From Streptomyces melanogenes (lineage in GTDB: Bacteria; Actinomycetota; Actinomycetes; Streptomycetales; Streptomycetaceae): a stretch of DNA of 64,000 nt. Position 1 is the first letter of the stretch, and the number at the start of each line of letters is the position of its first letter. The position numbers and the translations under genes are program-made. The stretch is taken from NCBI RefSeq assembly GCF_014649795.1, contig NZ_BMTS01000005.1, positions 310,001-374,000 on the forward strand, given 5' to 3'. The notes under the pieces were generated by a model. That model was given only the letters and a program-made list of their open reading frames with translations. It had not been told where the DNA came from and did no database searches. Below are positions 8,366-16,369 of the stretch, one piece after another.

Positions 8366-10024
8366 ATGACCGATCAGGCACTCCCGGGCCAGGGCCCCGG
8401 AACGGCGGGCCCCGGACCCGATGGAGCTGGATTCACCTACCAAGGCGCCGAGCCGGAGCTGATCGTCGTCGCCCGTCCGGATTCCGCGGCGGACACCACG
8501 GCGCTCACCCTGTTCCTCGGCGACCAACAGCTCGCCCTGGAGCCGCTCTTCGGCCGGGGCGCGCAGCCCGAACTGGCGCTCTTCCACCGCGTACGCGGCG
8601 CGGCGGACCGGGCCGAGGAGATCGCCGCCCGGCTGGCCGCGCTGCCCGGGATCGAGACCGCCTATGTGAAGCCGGGCGCGGTTCCGGCGGAGTACACGGG
8701 CTTCGACGACGAGGTGGTGCGGCGGCTCAAGGAGGGCGCGCCGGTCACCCCCGACTTCACCGGCCGCCAGGGCTACTTGCGGGCCGCGCCCGAGGGGGTC
8801 GACGCGTACTGGGCCTGGCAGCGGCCCGGTGGCTCCGGCCGGGGCGTCACCGTCGTCGACGTCGAGGGCGCCTGGCAGTTGGGCCACGAGGACCTGGCGG
8901 AGAGGCTCGCCGGGATCGTCGTCGGCACCCCGGTCCAGGACCTGGCGTGGCGCAACCACGGCACCGCGGTCCTCGGCGTGCTCGGCGGCGACCGCGACGA
9001 CAAGGGCATCACCGGGATCGCCCCGGAGTCGGTCACGGCGGCGGCCTCGTGCGCCTCCCTCGGCACGGCCGCGGCGATCCACGCCGCCGCCGAACGGCTG
9101 GCGCCCGGCGACGTCGTGCTGGTCGCACTGCACCGGCCGGGACCCCGGTTCGCATACGAACACCGCGACGACCAGGCCGGATTCCTGCCCCTTGAGTGGT
9201 GGCCGGACGACTTCGCGGCGATCCGGCGGGCGACCTCCAGGGGCGTCCTGGTGGTGGCGGCCGCCGGGAACGGCGGGGAGAGCCTGGACGACGCGCTGTA
9301 CGAGCGGCGGCCCGAGCGGTTCCCCCGGACCTGGCGCAACCCCCTCAACCCCGCCAACCCGTCCTCCGGCGCGGTCCTGGTCGGCGCGGGCGCCCCGCCG
9401 CCCGGCACCCACGGCCGCGACCACGGCCCGGACCGCTCGCGGCTCGCGTTCTCCAACTACGGGTCACGCGTCGACGCCCAGGGCTGGGGCCGGGAGACCA
9501 CGACGACCGGCGGGTTCTGGGACCGGGCGGGCGAACTCCAGGGCGGCGCCGAGGAGATCGCCTGGTACACCGACGCGTTCTCCGGCACCTCCGCCGCCGC
9601 GCCCGTGGTGACCGGCGCCCTCGTCTGCCTCCAGGGCATCCTGAAGGCGGCGGACCTGGCGCCGATGACCCCCGAGCGGGCCCGCGAGATCCTGCGGACC
9701 ACCGGCTCGCCGCAGCAGGACGCGCCGGGGCGGCCCGCCTCCCAGCGCATCGGCAGCCGCCCCGACATCAAAGCGGCGGTGACCCGGCTGATGCCCTCCA
9801 CGGTCGGCACCGGCCAGGCCGAGCGGTACTGGGACGAGCTCCTCCCGTACCCCCCTGAACTCCCCCCGAGGCTCCGGCTGTTCGTCGCCGGGGCGTGGCG
9901 CAACCTCAACGAACCGGCGCCGGAGCTGCGCAGGGCGGTGCACGCCGCCTTCGCCCAGGGACGGCCGGACGTACGCGTCTGGTTCTCGGACGACGAGGTC
10001 GTCGGTCTCGTCGTCGCGGGCTGA
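8366..10024 (+). CDS. S8 (subtilisin-like) serine peptidase without signal peptide
   Basis: A 552-residue protein with a subtilase core: catalytic Asp about 165 (TVVDVEGAW), His about 198 (NHGTAVLG), oxyanion Asn about 302 (AAAGNGGE) and Ser about 409 (SGTSAAAPVV). The motifs differ slightly from the usual HGTHVAG and GTSMAAP. Residues 1-150 look like a prodomain-type region. There is no signal peptide or membrane segment, so it should be cytoplasmic or non-classically exported. Residues about 500-552 resemble the C-terminus of the next gene's product. ATG at 8366 is preferred over 8348 because GGGAG precedes it by five bases. Substrate unknown. Confidence 0.85.
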   Translation: MTDQALPGQGPGTAGPGPDGAGFTYQGAEPELIVVARPDSAADTTALTLFLGDQQLALEPLFGRGAQPELALFHRVRGAADRAEEIAARLAALPGIETAYVKPGAVPAEYTGFDDEVVRRLKEGAPVTPDFTGRQGYLRAAPEGVDAYWAWQRPGGSGRGVTVVDVEGAWQLGHEDLAERLAGIVVGTPVQDLAWRNHGTAVLGVLGGDRDDKGITGIAPESVTAAASCASLGTAAAIHAAAERLAPGDVVLVALHRPGPRFAYEHRDDQAGFLPLEWWPDDFAAIRRATSRGVLVVAAAGNGGESLDDALYERRPERFPRTWRNPLNPANPSSGAVLVGAGAPPPGTHGRDHGPDRSRLAFSNYGSRVDAQGWGRETTTTGGFWDRAGELQGGAEEIAWYTDAFSGTSAAAPVVTGALVCLQGILKAADLAPMTPERAREILRTTGSPQQDAPGRPASQRIGSRPDIKAAVTRLMPSTVGTGQAERYWDELLPYPPELPPRLRLFVAGAWRNLNEPAPELRRAVHAAFAQGRPDVRVWFSDDEVVGLVVAG

Positions 10025-10135
10025 CCGCCCCACGCGTCGGCCCCCGAATCCTCCCCTCCGCACATCGACGCACGACCACCTCACGGCCGATCCATGACCG
10101 AACCCACGCATCGACACAGGGAAGGTGACACCCGT

Positions 10136-10657
10136 ATGAGCACCACCCCGCAGATGAGTCAGCAGCAGTACGGTCAGCCGCAGTACGGCCAGCAACAGGG
10201 CTTCCCGCAGCAGCAGGGCGGCTTCCCGCAGGGCCAGCAGGGCTTCCCGCAGGGCCAGTCCGGCCAGCAGCAGGGGCCGAACACCTCGCCGCCGCAGATC
10301 CAGCAGCAGCTCCAGCAGCTCGGCCAGCAGCAGCCCTTCCAGCAGCTGCTCCAGCAGATGGGGCAGCACATGGGGGGCATGCAGCAGACCGAGCAGCCGC
10401 TCGTGCTGCCGAGCGCGATCGAGGCGGCCTCGGTGACCAGCGGCATCGCCACCAAATTCTGGGACGTGGTGACCCCGCTGCCCGGCCAGCCGTCGATCCT
10501 GTACCTCTTCATCGCCAACAACTGGCACCCGCTGGCGAACCCGAGCCAGACCACGCATGACGCGGTCCGGCAGGCGTTCGCCTTCGGCCAGCAGGTCATC
10601 GGGTTCTTCGACACCAAGACGGGCGCGATCCAGGCCGTCGTGGTGAACCGGCAGTAG
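10136..10657 (+). CDS. Glutamine-rich protein with C-terminal domain shared with the upstream peptidase
   Basis: A 173-residue protein. Residues 1-85 are low-complexity, rich in Gln, Gly, Pro and Tyr (QYGQPQYGQQQGFPQ), similar in composition to prion-like or phase-separating segments. From about residue 88 a compact region begins (VLPSAIEAAS...) and ends in LYLFIANNW, AVRQAFAFG and AVVVNR, which align with LRLFVAGAW, AVHAAFAQG and VVGLVVAG at the end of the S8 peptidase encoded 111 bases upstream. There is no signal peptide. I do not recognise a named family. Partner or substrate of the peptidase is a reasonable inference. Confidence 0.75.
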   Translation: MSTTPQMSQQQYGQPQYGQQQGFPQQQGGFPQGQQGFPQGQSGQQQGPNTSPPQIQQQLQQLGQQQPFQQLLQQMGQHMGGMQQTEQPLVLPSAIEAASVTSGIATKFWDVVTPLPGQPSILYLFIANNWHPLANPSQTTHDAVRQAFAFGQQVIGFFDTKTGAIQAVVVNRQ

Positions 10658-10677
10658 CACCGGCACGTACGCGAAAA

Positions 10678-10708
10678 GGCGCCGGGTGGGCAGTGCCCAC
10701 CCGGCGCC
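10678..10708. terminator. Bidirectional terminator between the Q-rich gene and mshC
   Basis: A perfect 14-base stem (GGCGCCGGGTGGGC / GCCCACCCGGCGCC) with a three-base loop, preceded by AAAA on the plus strand. It sits between two convergent genes and could end transcription from both sides. Confidence 0.8.
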
Positions 10709-10726
10709 GTGCTCTGAAGAACTCTC

Positions 10727-11956
10727 TTAGAGGGCCACGCCGAGCAGCGCGTCGACGGCGCGCGAGACCACGCCGGGCGCGCCCTCGTCCGTACCGCCCT
10801 CGGACTCCTGGAGGGCGGCCCAGCGGTCCACGGCCAGGAGCGCCGTCGGGGCGTCCAGGTCGTGGGAGAGGGCGTCGCGGATCTCCTCGACCAGGGCGTC
10901 CGCGGACGGCCCGTCGGGGCGGGAGACGGCCGCGCGCCAGCGGGCGAGCCGCTCCACGGCGTCCTGGAGGACCTGGTCGGTCCACTCCCAGTCGGCCCGG
11001 TAGTGGTGCGAGAGCAGCGCGAGGCGGATCGCCGCCGGGTCGACGCCGTCGCGGCGCAGCTTGGAGACGAAGACCAGGTTGCCCCGGGACTTCGACATCT
11101 TCTCGCCGTGCAGCGCGACCATCCCGGCGTGGACGTACGCCTTGGCCATCGGGAACTCGCCGGTGAGCACCTGGGCGTGCGAGGCGCCCATCTCGTGGTG
11201 CGGGAAGGCGAGGTCGGAGCCGCCGCCCTGCACGTCGAAGCCCATGCCGAGGTGGTCGAGGGCGATGGCGACGCACTCGATGTGCCAGCCCGGCCGGCCG
11301 CGGCCCAGGCTGGCGCCGTCCCAGCTCGGCTCGCCCTCGCGGGCGGCCATCCAGAGCATCGGGTCGAGCGGGTTCTTCTTGCCGGGGCGCTCGGGGTCGC
11401 CGCCGCGCTCGGCGGAGAGCCGCCGCATGGCCTCGGCGTCGAGGTGGGAGACCTGTCCGAAGTGGGCGTCGCTCTCCACGGAGAAGTAGACGTCCCCGTC
11501 GAGTTCGTAGGCGGCGCCCGCGTCCCGCAGCCGCTCGACGAGCGGCACGATGCCGGGTATCGCCTCGACGGCTCCGATGTAGTGCTTCGGGGGAAGCATC
11601 CGCAGGGCGGTCATGTCCTCGCGGAAGAGCGCGGTCTCGCGCTCGGCGAGCGCGGTCCAGTCGTGTCCGTCGCGGATGGCGCGCTCCAGGAGCGGGTCGT
11701 CGACGTCGGTGACGTTCTGGACGTAGTGGACCTGCCGCTTGGTGTCGAGCCACACGCGCTGAACGAGGTCGAACGCGTTGTAGGTCGCCGCGTGACCCAT
11801 GTGGGTCGCGTCGTACGGAGTGATGCCGCAGACGTAGATACGGGCGACGGGACCGGGGTCGAGGGTGACAAGACCACCGGTCGCGGTGTCGTGGATCCGG
11901 AGGTCGCGGCCCTTGCCGGGCAGGGCGGGGACCTCAGAAGCGGGCCAGGCATGCAT
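10727..11956 (-). CDS. mshC: Cysteine:glucosaminyl-inositol ligase of mycothiol synthesis
   Basis: A 409-residue cysteinyl-tRNA-synthetase-like enzyme. The HIGH-type motif is THMGH (residues 51-55) next to the zinc cysteine 43 (VCGITPYD), further zinc ligands lie in WHIEC and FPHHE, and KMSKS is at 286-290. It lacks the tRNA-binding C-terminal part of true CysRS and begins [10 protein letters not shown], as MshC proteins do. It joins cysteine to GlcN-inositol using ATP, the penultimate step to mycothiol, the main low-molecular-weight thiol of Actinobacteria. ATG at 11956 gives the family N-terminus; the frame stays open slightly further upstream. Confidence 0.93.
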   Translation of the reverse strand: MHAWPASEVPALPGKGRDLRIHDTATGGLVTLDPGPVARIYVCGITPYDATHMGHAATYNAFDLVQRVWLDTKRQVHYVQNVTDVDDPLLERAIRDGHDWTALAERETALFREDMTALRMLPPKHYIGAVEAIPGIVPLVERLRDAGAAYELDGDVYFSVESDAHFGQVSHLDAEAMRRLSAERGGDPERPGKKNPLDPMLWMAAREGEPSWDGASLGRGRPGWHIECVAIALDHLGMGFDVQGGGSDLAFPHHEMGASHAQVLTGEFPMAKAYVHAGMVALHGEKMSKSRGNLVFVSKLRRDGVDPAAIRLALLSHHYRADWEWTDQVLQDAVERLARWRAAVSRPDGPSADALVEEIRDALSHDLDAPTALLAVDRWAALQESEGGTDEGAPGVVSRAVDALLGVAL

Positions 11957-12088
11957 GTCATGAGCGTAACCGGATGCACGCTCCATATTCGAACCGGATG
12001 TGCGCTCTTGGCCGAATACGCGGTCTTGCGCACACCCGGCCCGCCGTGCATGGACCCCGCTTGTCCCGTTACGTCACCGGGGCCGCCG

Positions 12089-12919
12089 CTACACCGGTGG
12101 CCAGGGAATCGGCGGCCACTCGCCCGACGGGCTGCGGTGCACCCCGTCCGACAGGAGGCCCGCCACCCGGCCCCGGAGCGCGTCGAGCTCGGCCGCGGTG
12201 ATCAGCTCCGCCAGTCGGGTGGCCAGCGGCTCGCCCGGGGCCAGCGCGGCCGCGAGACGGGTCAGCGCGGCCACCGCCTCCTCGGTCAGCGGCTCGCCCG
12301 CCCAGCCCCACAGGAGCGTGCGCAGCTTGTCGTCGACGTTGAAGGTGACCCCGTGGTCGATGCCGTAGAGGCGGCCGTCCTCGGTGGACAGCAGATGGCC
12401 GCCCTTGCGGTCGCCGTTGTTGATCACGGCGTCGAGCACCGCGAGCCGCCGCAGCCGCTCGTCGTCGGCGTGCACCAGGAGCGCCGTGCGGCCCTCCCCC
12501 ACGTCCGCGAGCCCGACCGCCTTCCAGCCCTCGCCCGGCTCCTCGCCGTCGACGAGCGCGAGCAGCCCGCCCTCTTCGGGGTCGCCCTCCGGCTGTTCGA
12601 TCCACAGCTGGACCATGCCCTCGCCGTACGGCCCGTCGCGCAGCACGGTCGGTGGCACCAGGTCCCAGCCGAGAGCCGCGCCGACCTCGTACGCGGCGAC
12701 CTCGCGCTGGGCGAGCGTGCCGTCCGGGAAGTCCCACAGCGGGCGCTCCCCGGCCACCGGCTTGTAGACGCAGTGGGCGCTGGCGCCCTCGTACGCGACG
12801 GTGCAGTACAGCACCGCGTTGGACGCCTCGCGGATCCGGCCGCGCACGGTGAGCTCACCCTTGGTGAGCAGTTCCACCGCCGTCAGGCTCCCCGTCGGTA
12901 TCCGTTCTGGCGCGGGCAT
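12089..12919 (-). CDS. SCO1664 family protein (phosphoinositide-kinase-like fold)
   Basis: A 276-residue actinobacterial protein of the SCO1664 family. It shows kinase-like elements: VYKPVAGERPLWDFP (a lysine in a nucleotide-binding position), AVLDAVINNGDRKGGHLL (catalytic-loop-like NGDRKGGH) and YGIDHGVTFN (DH metal-binding-like). These resemble PI3/4-kinase and HipA-type enzymes. ATG at 12919 overlaps the DUF3090 gene by 37 bases and has GGAAGGA upstream. The family is repeatedly found beside mshC in Actinobacteria, but its substrate is not known. Confidence 0.8.
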   Translation of the reverse strand: MPAPERIPTGSLTAVELLTKGELTVRGRIREASNAVLYCTVAYEGASAHCVYKPVAGERPLWDFPDGTLAQREVAAYEVGAALGWDLVPPTVLRDGPYGEGMVQLWIEQPEGDPEEGGLLALVDGEEPGEGWKAVGLADVGEGRTALLVHADDERLRRLAVLDAVINNGDRKGGHLLSTEDGRLYGIDHGVTFNVDDKLRTLLWGWAGEPLTEEAVAALTRLAAALAPGEPLATRLAELITAAELDALRGRVAGLLSDGVHRSPSGEWPPIPWPPV

Positions 12920-13473
12920 ACGTGTCCTTCCGGGTCGAGCGGCAGGCTGCACAGCGGGCACGGCGGGCGGCCCGCGTTGACCACGTCCAGGGCGCGCTTG
13001 GCGAAGGCGCGGGCCTGGGCGCCGGTGAGGCGCACCCGCAGCATCGGCGGGCCGTTCTCGTCGTCCTGGAGCAGCCGCTCCTCGGCCTCCGCGAGGTCCT
13101 CCTCGGAGTCGGCGTCGAGCTCGACCAGGGCCTGCGCCTCGATGACCATGCGCTGCTCCTCGCCGTCCCAGGCGAGCGCCATGGTGCCGACGCGGAACTC
13201 CTCCTCCACGGGGGAGTCGAGCGGCGCGGTGTCGGTGACGTCGGCGGGGGCGACGGCCGGGACGGGCGCGTTGCCGCCGGTGCGCCGCACGACCTCGTCC
13301 AGGAGCTCGTCGATCCGCTCGGCGAGGGCCGCGACCTGGGTCTTCTCCAGGGCGACGCTGGTGGTACGGCTGCCCGCGGACGCCTGGAGGAAGAACGTAC
13401 GGCGTCCGGGCAGCCCGACCGTACCGGCCACGAAGCGGTCCGGTGGGTCGTAGAAGAACACCTGACGGGACAC
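12883..13473 (-). CDS. DUF3090 family protein
   Basis: A 196-residue conserved actinobacterial protein starting VSRQVFFYDPPDRFVAGTVG (GTG start). Near the C-terminus is a Cys cluster CPLCSLPLDPEGHVCP that looks like a small zinc site. The middle is acidic (LDADSEEDLAEAEERLL). It overlaps the SCO1664-like gene by 37 bases, so the two are probably translated together. Function unknown; constant neighbour of the phosphatase and mshC. Confidence 0.8.
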   Translation of the reverse strand: MSRQVFFYDPPDRFVAGTVGLPGRRTFFLQASAGSRTTSVALEKTQVAALAERIDELLDEVVRRTGGNAPVPAVAPADVTDTAPLDSPVEEEFRVGTMALAWDGEEQRMVIEAQALVELDADSEEDLAEAEERLLQDDENGPPMLRVRLTGAQARAFAKRALDVVNAGRPPCPLCSLPLDPEGHVCPRQNGYRRGA

Positions 13474-13568
13474 GTCCTGGTCTCCCTATGTCGGATTGAG
13501 CGGTGGGTGCGGGCCCGCCGGGGCGGAGCGCGGTGTTTTCGGCCCGTCCACCCTACTGCGCCCGGCGA

Positions 13569-14267
13569 TCACGGTGCTCCCGCGCCACCCCCGACGACGG
13601 CCCGGCCGCCGTCGGCCCCGCTCTCCTTGGCCGGCCGCGGCGCCAGCGAGCCGAAGTCACCGGTCTCGCCCAGGCGCATCAGGAACGGGCGCAGCCGGGT
13701 GTAGCGGATCGCGGTCAGGGAACACGGTTCCACCGAGATCCGCTGAAAGAGGTCCAGATGCATTCCGAGGGCGTCGGCGACGACCGACTTGATGATGTCC
13801 CCGTGCGAGCACATGACGAACACGGCGTCCGGGCCGTGTTCGGCCTCCACGCGCGCGTTCCACTCGCGCACCGCCTCGACCGCGCGCCGCTGCATGGCCG
13901 GCATCGACTCGCCGCCCGGGAAGGCCGCGGCCGACGGGTGCTGCTGCACCACCTCCATCAGCGGGTCCTCGGTGAGCTCGGCGAGCTTGCGGCCCGACCA
14001 GTCGCCGTAGTCGCACTCGCTGATGCGCTCGTCGGTGTGGAGCGCGAGTCCGGGCCGCGCGTCGAGCAGCGGCCGCAGGGTCTCCCGGCAGCGCTCCAGC
14101 GGGCTGGAGACGGCGGCGGCGATCGGCAGCCCGGCGAGCCGGGCGGGCAGCTCGGCGGCCTGGGCGGCGCCCCGCTCGTCGAGCAGCACACCGGGCGTGC
14201 GCCCGGCCAGCACGCCCGAGGTGTTGGCGGTGGAGCGTCCGTGACGTACGAGGATCAGCGTGGCCAT
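13569..14267 (-). CDS. Histidine phosphatase family protein (MSMEG_4193 type)
   Basis: A 232-residue phosphoglycerate-mutase-like phosphatase. LILVRHGRSTAN (residues 4-15) has the phospho-accepting His; SSPLERCRETL and the late SHGDIIK supply the second Arg and His. The first gene of a leftward set phosphatase-DUF3090-SCO1664-like (95 bases to the next gene). The conserved pairing of a kinase-like and a phosphatase protein suggests opposite actions on one small molecule or protein, but this is inference. The last 25 residues are low-complexity. Confidence 0.83.
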   Translation of the reverse strand: MATLILVRHGRSTANTSGVLAGRTPGVLLDERGAAQAAELPARLAGLPIAAAVSSPLERCRETLRPLLDARPGLALHTDERISECDYGDWSGRKLAELTEDPLMEVVQQHPSAAAFPGGESMPAMQRRAVEAVREWNARVEAEHGPDAVFVMCSHGDIIKSVVADALGMHLDLFQRISVEPCSLTAIRYTRLRPFLMRLGETGDFGSLAPRPAKESGADGGRAVVGGGAGAP

Positions 14268-14326
14268 GTCCGCCAGCGTAGGCCGACCGGCCCGAGCGGG
14301 TGCGGCCGGTACGGGTTCGCGGAAGA

Positions 14327-15343
14327 ATGCGCGCCGTGATCGTCGACTGCGCCATCTACCGGGACGGCCGCCGCACCGAGGGCCCGCCGGACTACTCGGA
14401 CGCCCTCGAGGAGGCCCGGGCGGCCGGGGACGCGTTCGTGTGGCTGGGCATGTACGAGCCCACCGAGGACGAGTTCGACCTGGTCAGCAGCGAGTTCGGG
14501 CTGCACGCGCTGGCGGTCGAGGACGCCCTGACAGCCCATCAGCGACCCAAGCTGGAGGTGTACGACGACTCGCTGTTCGTGGTGCTCAAGCCCGTGGCGT
14601 ACGAGCCGGAGAGCGACACCGTGAGCACCGGCGAGCTGATGCTGTTCATCGGCGACTCGTTCGTGGTGACGGTCCGGCACGGCGAGGGCTCGCCGCTGCA
14701 CGACGTGCGCATGCGACTGGAGGCCGAGCCGGAGCTGCTGCGGCACGGCCCGACGACCGTGCTGTACGCGGTGAGCGACGCCGTCGTCGACCACTACACG
14801 GAGGTGGCCGCGGAGCTCCAGACGGACCTGGAGGAGCTGGAGGCGGAGGTCTTCGCGCCGGTCGGCCGCGAGGGCAAGGGCCGCGCCCCGGGCAACGGGG
14901 GCACGGTCGCGTCCCGGATCTACACCTTCAAGCGGCAGGTGCTCGAGTTCCGCCGGGCGAGCGGCCCGCTGGCGGAGCCGATGCAGCGGCTCTCCGGGGC
15001 CGGGGTGCCGTTCGTGCACGACAAGGCGCAGCCGTTCTTCCGCGACGTGAGCGACCACCTGATCCGTGCCAACGAGGGCGTGGAGGGCCTGGACCGGCTG
15101 CTCTCCGACATCCTCTCCGCCCATCTCGCGCAGATGGGCGTGCGGCAGAACGACGACATGCGCAAGATCTCCGCGTGGGCGGCGATGGCCGCGGTGCCGA
15201 CGATGGTGGCGGGGATCTACGGCATGAACTTCGCGCACATGCCGGAGCTGAAGTACGTCTGGGCGTATCCGGCGGTGCTGGCGCTGATGGCGGCGCTCGA
15301 AGTGGTGCTGTACCGCACGTTCAAGCGCCGCGGCTGGCTCTAG
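14327..15343 (+). CDS. corA: CorA-type magnesium/cobalt channel
   Basis: A 338-residue CorA family ion channel. The long cytoplasmic N-terminal part carries the LHALAVEDALTAHQRPKLEVY-like motif, a charged helical stalk follows, and two C-terminal membrane helices flank the YGMNF selectivity motif (GMN, about residue 296). It would form a pentamer in the membrane for Mg2+ entry. ATG at 14327 has only a close GGAAG, so GTG at 14336 is an alternative start. It is divergent from the histidine phosphatase gene with 59 bases between. Confidence 0.88.
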   Translation: MRAVIVDCAIYRDGRRTEGPPDYSDALEEARAAGDAFVWLGMYEPTEDEFDLVSSEFGLHALAVEDALTAHQRPKLEVYDDSLFVVLKPVAYEPESDTVSTGELMLFIGDSFVVTVRHGEGSPLHDVRMRLEAEPELLRHGPTTVLYAVSDAVVDHYTEVAAELQTDLEELEAEVFAPVGREGKGRAPGNGGTVASRIYTFKRQVLEFRRASGPLAEPMQRLSGAGVPFVHDKAQPFFRDVSDHLIRANEGVEGLDRLLSDILSAHLAQMGVRQNDDMRKISAWAAMAAVPTMVAGIYGMNFAHMPELKYVWAYPAVLALMAALEVVLYRTFKRRGWL

Positions 15344-15355
15344 GGAGCCTGCGGG

Positions 15356-16144
15356 TTACGCGAACTCGGGTGCGGGGGCCGTCGGTCCGCCCAGGGCGTC
15401 TCGGTGCTCGGGCATCGCGAGGCTGACCATCCGCCGCCAGCCGCCGGCCCGCTCGTAGGCGTACATGCCGTGGATCCCGGCCGTCAGCGCCGCCGACTTG
15501 GCCTTCGGCCAGCCGAGGATGCGGCCCATGTGCGCCATCACGGCCAGGCTGACGTCCCGGTAGACGCGGATCTCGGCGAGCGCGCACTCGCGCAGCACGC
15601 GCTGGATGGTGCGGCCGTGCCCGGCGTACGCCAGGCGCAGCAGCTCCTCGTGGCAGTAGGCGAGGTGGTTGTCCTCGTCGTTGCTGATCATCCGGATCGC
15701 CCGGCCGACCTCGGGGTGGTCGCCGAAGTACCGGACCAGCATCACCATCTGGTCGGCGGCCCGCTGCTCGGTGACCCGGCTGTGCGAGAGGTAGGTGACG
15801 ATGTCCTGCTCGGTGAGCGGGCGCTCCGCGCGCAGCCGTTCGTGGGCGAGGCCGATGCCGTGCCGCTCCAGGAGCATCGTGTAGTCGGTCCCGGCCGGCA
15901 CCGGGACCGGGGTGAGGCCGCGCTTCTTGAGCAGCGCGTTGAAGATCCGCCCGTGCTTGTCCTCGTCGGCGCCGTGCCGGGCGATCTTGGGGGCGAGCTC
16001 GTGCTGCTCGGGCGGGACGAGTGCGGAGATACGGCCGTTCTCCCAGCCGCCCTGGGTCTCGCCGCTGGCCGCGATCGAGCAGAAGAGCCGGAACGACTCG
16101 TCGTTGTCGAGGATCTCCTGGAACAGGCTCTTGGCCGAAAGCAT
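15356..16144 (-). CDS. Ferritin-like domain protein
   Basis: A 262-residue, mainly helical protein. ADEDKHGRIF and SNDEDNHLAYCHEELL contain the paired Glu/Asp-x-x-His elements expected of a diiron or ferritin-like four-helix bundle. GGAGG stands 7 bases before the ATG at 16144. In Streptomyces such proteins are annotated only as ferritin-like and no activity is known. It ends 12 bases from corA, tail to tail. Confidence 0.75.
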   Translation of the reverse strand: MLSAKSLFQEILDNDESFRLFCSIAASGETQGGWENGRISALVPPEQHELAPKIARHGADEDKHGRIFNALLKKRGLTPVPVPAGTDYTMLLERHGIGLAHERLRAERPLTEQDIVTYLSHSRVTEQRAADQMVMLVRYFGDHPEVGRAIRMISNDEDNHLAYCHEELLRLAYAGHGRTIQRVLRECALAEIRVYRDVSLAVMAHMGRILGWPKAKSAALTAGIHGMYAYERAGGWRRMVSLAMPEHRDALGGPTAPAPEFA

Positions 16145-16310
16145 CGCCGTACCTCCGCATGACTCCCGTACAGACATCTGCAAAGAGCAAGTCAAGTGCG
16201 AAGGACAGAACGGGGCAACAGGGGTGCCTCTCCACTGGGCCGAACGAAGGAACGCACGGGGGTGTGTCCGCCCGTAACCCACCCGGCGCACAGCGCGTTG
16301 TTCGGGGTGA

Positions 16311-16352
16311 CGGCCGTGGCGGGGAAGACCCCCCGAGCCCCCACCACGGCCG
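16311..16352 (-). terminator. Hairpin downstream of the LLM oxidoreductase gene
   Basis: CGGCCGTGGCGGGG (16311-16324) pairs with CCCCACCACGGCCG (16339-16352) with one mismatch and a 14-base loop. It lies 17 bases beyond the stop of the leftward gene at 16370. Confidence 0.6.
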
Positions 16353-16369
16353 CAGACCTCCCGTCGCGT

